Shown: positions 63,955 to 64,000 of the stretch, piece by piece | Numbering within the stretch: the first letter of the stretch is position 1 | Layout: the number at the start of each line of letters is the position of its first letter | From: a virus | Length of the DNA stretch: 64,000 bases | Direction: 5' to 3' (one strand) | IMG/VR virus record: IMGVR_UViG_3300034418_008897 | Span: 1-64,000 of that record | Translations under genes and position numbers: made by a program | The notes under the pieces: model-generated | Told to the model about the DNA's origin: nothing | The model's input: only the letters and a program-made list of their open reading frames with translations | The model's database searches: none

Positions 63955-64000
63955 TTATTTTTTATTATATAATATTCCTCCTTTGTTAAACTTATAACTA
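63955..64000 (-). CDS. C-terminal end of an upstream tagged gene (partial)
   Basis: Only the last 14 codons are in the window: SYKFNKGGILYNKK then TAA. The end is nearly identical in pattern to the C-terminus of the 297-aa transglycosylase (YKFKKGGLLYKK), so the gene belongs to the tagged cargo group. The stop lies 2 bp before the start of the 248-aa gene. The rest is outside the window. Confidence 0.6.
   Translation of the reverse strand, partial: SYKFNKGGILYNKK

Noticed and set aside
1-64000. Reassignment of TAG or TGA as sense codons, known in some crAss-like phages
   Set aside because: Genes have normal full lengths with standard stops. TAA dominates, TGA ends the 84-aa gene and TAG ends the 60-aa gene, with no sign of fragmented frames.
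1-64000. CRISPR array, tRNA genes or insertion sequences
   Set aside because: No regularly spaced direct repeats, cloverleaf sequences, transposase motifs or terminal inverted repeats were found.

Overview
The window looks like the structural and lysis half of a crAss-like tailed phage (order Crassvirales) infecting a member of the Bacteroidota. The reasons are the very AT-rich DNA, strict one-strand organisation (every convincing gene lies on the minus strand, so transcription runs from position 64000 towards 1), a crAss-type order of large terminase, portal, scaffold, major capsid, ring and very large muzzle-like protein, then tail fibres, lysis genes and giant cargo proteins, and the absence of integrase or repressor genes. 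Genes are tightly packed. No gap without a gene exceeds about 125 bp, and I see no tRNA, CRISPR array or insertion sequence.

Reading in the direction of transcription, the region 64.0-53.3 kb is a cluster of putative virion cargo or ejection proteins: a beta-barrel-like protein, a degenerate GIY-YIG protein, two peptidoglycan hydrolases, an 837-aa polyvalent protein (kinase-like P-loop plus ADP-ribosyltransferase-like domain), a 738-aa unknown and a zincin fusion. From 53.2 to 38.8 kb comes packaging and head building: terminase small-subunit candidate, terL, a tandem GroES-like protein, portal, several small structural proteins, scaffold, major capsid protein and a second abundant capsid-type protein. 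The last two have better-than-average codon choice and their own intrinsic terminators. From 38.7 to 30 kb lie ring or tail proteins, a ferritin with a complete iron site, a lysine/cysteine-rich DUF5872-like protein and a 1792-aa muzzle-type protein.

From 29.9 to 16.4 kb there are five large fibres or beta-helix spikes, most followed by a small partner protein, plus a lectin-like tip. From 16.4 to 13.9 kb is the lysis cassette (two holin-like proteins, a spanin candidate and an M15-type endolysin). From 13.8 to 6.9 kb there is a second cargo cluster: a glycine-zipper protein, a DUF192 protein, a second small membrane pair and unknowns. The last 6.9 kb is one open reading frame that leaves the window. 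It is a giant protein of at least 2290 aa with a membrane-type segment, a complete SF1 helicase and a second P-loop domain.

The most unusual signal is a short shared signature spread over about fourteen unrelated proteins: an N-terminal LLYxKKYQxGG-like start and a C-terminal or inter-domain [FY]KKGG(LLYKK) element. It marks both cargo clusters and could be a packaging or processing tag. A module of about 45 residues also recurs in three of the tagged proteins, and a kinase-like P-loop domain is shared by the giant protein and the 837-aa protein about 57 kb away. Functional names below rest on motifs read by eye and on gene order; no database search was possible.
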